Positions 59,726-64,000 of a DNA stretch of 64,000 nucleotides are shown one piece after another. The stretch's first letter is position 1. Each line of letters starts with the position of its first letter. Made by a program: the position numbers and the translations under genes. The notes under the pieces are model-generated. The model ran no database searches. It had not been told where the DNA came from and saw nothing but the letters and a program-made list of their open reading frames with translations. The stretch is from Candidula unifasciata (Eukaryota > Mollusca > Gastropoda > Stylommatophora > Geomitridae). The stretch spans positions 1,635,729-1,699,728 of the forward strand of contig CAJHNH020002773.1 in NCBI GenBank assembly GCA_905116865.2. Reading direction: 5' to 3'.

Positions 59726-60029
59726 TCCTGACCATGTCTTATTGTTTGCACAAGTCGGGATGGATTATTCCTGTGGTATTTACCTGATATAGCAAAGTTT
59801 GCCAGACAGTAATTTGTGCAGTCGTGTTTGTGTCTTTCTTTGCTCACATTTACAGTGGAGAACAATTGCTTTCATTTTCCACAATTATATTTCTCAACTC
59901 CTCTTTTTCTTGACCCAAAGTCGACGAAGGAATGTATGATTCTCAAGTGTCGTTGCCTAACATTGCTACCCTAAAAAGTGTTCTTGCATCTTTCAGCTGT
60001 ACACTTGGTTTCCAGAGCTACAATGTCTT

Positions 60030-60220
60030 GTTCCCTTGTAGATTGGATGTTAATGATGCATACTTGCGGATCTCCCAGCTGAGGGAATGTCTTGGGAGGT
60101 AAAAGTGACCGGCGTGGTGTGGACCTTATTATCCATCGAGGGCTGATCGATCTATGCATTTAGGAGTGGAGCATCATATGCCGGATTTGCCAGTGGCGGG
60201 AAAAGGATCTTTGACTTTTA
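60030..60220 (+). mobile_element. tRNA-derived SINE S1, 5'-truncated
   Basis: TCTTGGGAGGTAAAAGTGAC, CGGCGTGGTGTGGACC and a GGGAAAAGGATCTTTGACTT end. Confidence 0.55.
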
Positions 60221-60539
60221 TCTGCATATGAAGATAATATGTTGCTATCGTATACCACAAGAAGAAAAGAAACACACAGCTACTGAAAGGAACAGAATTT
60301 TAACACTCAAAATCTCTCTAATTTAATGAGCAAAACTTGCACACCAGAGTAACTTAGAGTTCAACATATCAGCTGACATTCTTTTACACCTGGGTTGTCG
60401 ACAGTTTTTAGACATACAGGCTTTCCTAAAAACTGATTAAACCCGCCATTCTATTTCTTTTTATGTTTTTGAACAGTATATATATTAACCTTGTACATTT
60501 TATGTTTGGTATAACAAAGAACTTATTTTATTATTTTCT

Positions 60540-60910
60540 ATTTCGTGTGTCACATTGAGATGACAGTTGATGTCTACATACCGCTGACATGATGTCATAA
60601 TGTCACGTAATGTTATAATGGCATGTTTAATTGCTACTAGCTTGAAGTGTCATTAAAATGCTAAATATACGTAGCTGACATAATGTCATAGGTGATACTG
60701 ATGTCAGTTATGTATTCTCTGCACTATGCCATGTCATTTGAATGCCACGATTGAATTTTGGACATTTCATATGTCATTCTCCTGACAAATGTGGATTGTG
60801 GAGGTTGTCATTTTAATGACAAGTACGCACAGCTGAAGTGTGGCATGCTTTTCTTGTAACAGATTTGTGCAGCCGACATTTATGCCACTTCTCAGCGTCA
60901 TTTATATTTT
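60540..60910 (+). repeat. Cluster of TGTCAT/ATGACA half-sites
   Basis: About a dozen short TGACA, GTCAT and ATGAC words occur, several paired as small palindromes such as GTCATTTTAATGAC and GACATAATGTC. They lie in the probable 3' UTR. The spacing is irregular, so this is not a simple tandem array. Confidence 0.5.
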
Positions 60911-61079
60911 GTGGTCCATGAATGTCTGTTATAAATATTTATTACTTGTATATTTTGTACCTGATGTTATCAAGAGGGGATAATTCTTTATATTGTTTGG
61001 GTTTCTGTTTTTCGATGTTTTTACATGATTGCGGCCAATCACACAAAAGGTCATTAAGTTCAAGATGGAACTAGCAATC

Positions 61080-61295
61080 TTCTTCGGGTGAAAGCCAGAG
61101 TTTTGAAGAGAACTTTCAGACTTGGGTGTAAAAGCCAGAGTTTAAGAATGAACTAGCCAACTTAATTATGAAAGCCAGAGTTTGAGAAGGAACTATCAAA
61201 CTTAGGTGTGGAAGCCAGAGTTTTTAGAAGGAACTATCAGAATTAGATGTGGAAGTATAATTTAAGGAGAAGCAGGCGAACTAAGTAGTGAAAGC
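61080..61295 (+). repeat. ~41-bp repeat GAAAGCCAGAGTTTGAGAAG
   Basis: Five diverged units, each ending GAACTATCAAACTTAGGTGT or similar. Confidence 0.85.
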
Positions 61296-61719
61296 TACCA
61301 TCATTGAGGAAATTATGGCAAACTACTGAATGTACACATCGCTTAGTAAAATTGCTAACAGCCAACAAATTCTTGGGTTCTGGGTCGGCTGATCTGGTGA
61401 ACAAATGTCGGATGTATCGTCCGAAAAGTGAAAATGTAGCTACACTGCAAAAAACAAGAAACGGTACAATGCAGTTGCGTCACTCATACAGACCAAAATA
61501 AGAAGAAATTTGTGGTTTGGTTGTTGATCTCGTGTGAAGGATATGCCCTTTGGTTAAAGTAGTGTCCTTAAACACTGCTTGTCACCTGGCACCAGGAACC
61601 AAGTCCAGTCTGGCAGATGTATTGCATGACATCTGTGTGTTGGTGTTCAGCCCATGTAAATGTGTAGCTTTGATCGTACAACTACTGTTTATCATATTTA
61701 TTATCTTATGTGTGGGTGT

Positions 61720-62010
61720 ATAGGTGGTGACTGCATGACCTGAACATCAAGGAGAACTGGCTCATAAACAGCATCCTCTCCCGAAAGCTGAGGTATTCTG
61801 TCCATGTCCAGCCCCAGGTGGTCTAGAGAGAACGTTGTCCGAGGCTGCCGTTTCTGGAAAACGAGGCACAGGCAAATCTCCGCGAAGGTGGTTACAGAAC
61901 GCTAAAAAATGCATTAGGCTGTGACAGCACACAGGGCCGGAAAGAAAGAGAGACTTTAAGGCATGCCGAGTAGAGAGCGATGACGTTCTGTAGAGGACGT
62001 GCTAATTCAC
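61720..62010 (+). mobile_element. LINE RT C-terminal relic
   Basis: Reads [20 protein letters not shown], then degenerate P-R-L-P-F and G-K-S-P-R-R-W tails. Same subfamily as 47985-48360. Confidence 0.6.
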
Positions 62011-62732
62011 TGAGTGATATGGTTGTGTTCGCTGAGAGACGATCTTGTCTGCGATGGTTGATTGTCATGGGTGTGAGTTCTGTACTTTTTGAGAGAGATA
62101 ATATATATTTGTATAATGTCTTTGTTGATTGTTTAATTTCATGATTCAGCATGTACAATTTCATGATTTAGGTGCCATTGCAGTAGAACAAATGTAACAT
62201 TTCTGCTGGAATGTTTTCTTGAACTGGCTGGGGGAAAAAAGATTACACTGTTGGAAGCAAGGGTGGACGCGTCGTTGTCGGGAAATATGGCTGTGAAAGA
62301 TGAACAGGGTGTTTGTTTTTATTTTTCTGTTTTTGTTTGTGACCATTCCATAAAGGCACTTTACCTTGTTGTTGTGTGTCGCTTGCATGATCATTCAGGT
62401 ATGCTAGAGGTCATTATAACTAGAGTTCATGTGAATAAAGTGGTTGGTCAGTATTTCCTGTATATGAATAGTTTGCCCACTTAGAGAGAATGATGTTTGA
62501 TGCCGTAACATACAAGACATACACCAAAAGAGGAGAATGATGTAGAGCACAAGGTAGACTAAGAACAAGAGCGGAGGATAACATCCGGGAGAAACACTAC
62601 AACAGCACAATCTGTTGATGATCTAGGGGGTCAGAAGAGCAGGAAGCAGAACCTCATATCTCGCTCAACACCCAAAGGGGTCAACTGGGAAGGGAAGAAG
62701 AAGATGAGGATTTGTACGAGCCTTGATCAGCT

Positions 62733-63035
62733 TTCTTCTTCTTCGCATTCACTGGCTGTAAACTCCAGTGGACAGTTTTTGATGTTCGTCCACACCTGGA
62801 CTCTAGTCTTGTTCCAGAACCTGAGTGTTGCGTGCACATCCATTTCAAATCTGGTCTGGTTCCTCGCCTCTCAGGCAGATGTACGACTTCGAAGAATTCC
62901 CCAATTAGTTGACTCCTAGGACATGCTTGTAGCGGAGGCAGTGAGCCTGTTCTTGTTTTTTCCCCCACAGTGGGGCCCCGGAACCCACAGTGGGGCCCCA
63001 GAACCCACAGTGGGGCCCCGGAACCCACAGGGGGA
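62733..63035 (-). repeat. Dispersed R-element with a 22-bp triplication
   Basis: TTCACTGGCTGTAAACTCCA, CTCTAGTCTTGTTCCAGAAC and GTAGCGGAGGCAGTGAGCC. Its 5' end word CCCACAGTGGGGCCCCGGAA is repeated three times (62966-63030). Confidence 0.8.
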
Positions 63036-63229
63036 CTTTATCAACCAACTCATGAATATTTCTATGATCTCTCACTTACATTGACCTCTGGCATACTTTA
63101 ACCATCGTGCAGGTGACACACAATAGCTGACTCTAACAGTGTGAGCAGTTTGTTGACAGTGTTTGATATCTCCGTACAACTCACAAAAGTCACCACATCT
63201 TGTCGGCCACGAGATTTCATAGGGGATTT

Positions 63230-63490
63230 CCCAGAACACACATGCCCATATACACTTGTCACATTTGGACACACAAACATATTTTTACACATATACTCAG
63301 GCAGGGACAGACGCACACATCCAGCATGAATGCTTTTACACACATGCCCATATACAGTCACATTTGGACAAACACATTTGCACACACATACTTAAGTATT
63401 CAGGAACACACGTACACATCCAGTACATATGCTTTTACACACACAGGTAAGGACACATACATGTACATACACAAATACATATATTTACAT
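63230..63490 (+). repeat. ACACATAC-rich low-complexity sequence
   Basis: CA-rich stretch with two ~110-bp imperfect copies (CATGCCCATATACA, ATTTGGACACACAAAC). Confidence 0.75.
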
Positions 63491-64000
63491 AACACTTGTT
63501 CGGCTTTGAAACCAGAGTGTACTCAGTAACTAGATGACTGTTTCTGCTACACACCAATGTCTGTTGTATGTATTCAAAACATATTCTATGTGGGATCTGT
63601 ACAGAAATGGAAGAAGGCTGTTTGACAGTGGGTGGCATCATATATGCAAAATGGTAGTCAGTGAGGTTTGTGTGTTGTGTTACGTTATGCACATTATACG
63701 TTCCTAATATTGTTAATTGATTTTTTTAACGTTATGTATATACTGTATGTGGGTTTCTTTGGTCTGGAGGTTAGTAAATACAATTCTTTATTTCAATCAT
63801 TGAAGTACTAGGGTTTAGTTCCCACGTTTTGGGTTTATTTTTTTTGGTTGGGGGGGGGGGGGATTTTTTACTGGCATTTGGACAGTGCTATGAGAGTTAC
63901 ACCAGGAAAAAGATTGGGACCTTACCACATAATGCCCTGAGAACAGCTGTGGTTGTCCAGCAGCCAACCTTTATTGTGAAGACAGCACATGTTTTATTAT
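63491..64000. other. Nothing recognised
   Basis: AT-rich downstream sequence with a G-homopolymer at about 63849-63862. No coding or repeat-family signal was seen. Confidence 0.35.

Larger units (their letters stand above)
58882..60960 (+). other. Probable TM9SF2 3' UTR (end not determined)
   Basis: AT-rich, non-coding sequence follows the stop. ATTAAA at 60652-60657 and AATAAA at 62434-62439 (with a GT-rich stretch after it) are candidate poly(A) signals. I cannot choose between them. Two dispersed-repeat remnants are embedded near 59565-59720 and 60030-60215. Confidence 0.4.

Overview
This is a 64-kb piece of an animal nuclear genome. It has spliced genes with canonical GT-AG introns, almost half a dozen tRNA-derived SINE families, decayed non-LTR retrotransposons and many minisatellites. 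The protein matches and repeat style suggest a spiralian, most likely a mollusc and perhaps a gastropod. That placement is inference; the sequence does not name the organism. There are no bacterial-type operons, no CRISPR array and no genuine tRNA or rRNA gene.

Two protein-coding genes account for essentially all credible coding sequence. They lie head to head, with start codons about 1.4 kb apart. On the minus strand, from 18853 down to 2149, nine exons encode an 867-residue protein that I identify as an RPP38-like (RNase P/MRP protein p38) member of the L7Ae/L30e family. It is about three times the usual length. It carries two separate L7Ae-like domains, each in its own exon, and a 525-codon last exon with four ~50-residue repeats before a conserved RPP38-like, lysine-rich C-terminus. 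On the plus strand, from 20235 to 58881, eighteen exons encode a complete 658-residue TM9SF2, a nine-pass Golgi/endosomal nonaspanin. Every intron phase closes in both models.

Region by region: 1-2.1 kb holds LINE and SINE debris. 2.1-18.9 kb is the RPP38-like gene, with introns full of SINEs, RNase H-type retroelement relics, an (ATAAC)22 array next to a splice donor, and a 556-bp hAT-like element with an 8-bp target duplication. 18.9-20.2 kb is the shared intergenic/promoter region, invaded by an inverted pair of dispersed repeats, a tRNA-SINE and (CTA)n tracts. 20.2-58.9 kb is TM9SF2, whose introns carry at least fifteen tandem arrays. 58.9-64 kb is the TM9SF2 3' UTR and downstream repeats.

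The most unusual pattern is that tandem duplications in TM9SF2 repeatedly capture exon-intron boundaries. About 26 copies of the exon 10 donor lie in intron 10. Copies of the exon 5 donor lie in intron 5. Decayed duplicates of exon 11, of the exon 14 end plus donor, and of the exon 16 acceptor also occur. Two minisatellites (22 bp at 4.8 kb and 38 bp at 42.4 kb) arose inside dispersed repeats, the second from the Pol III-promoter head of a SINE. Together with the double-L7Ae RPP38-like protein, these are the observations I would check first.
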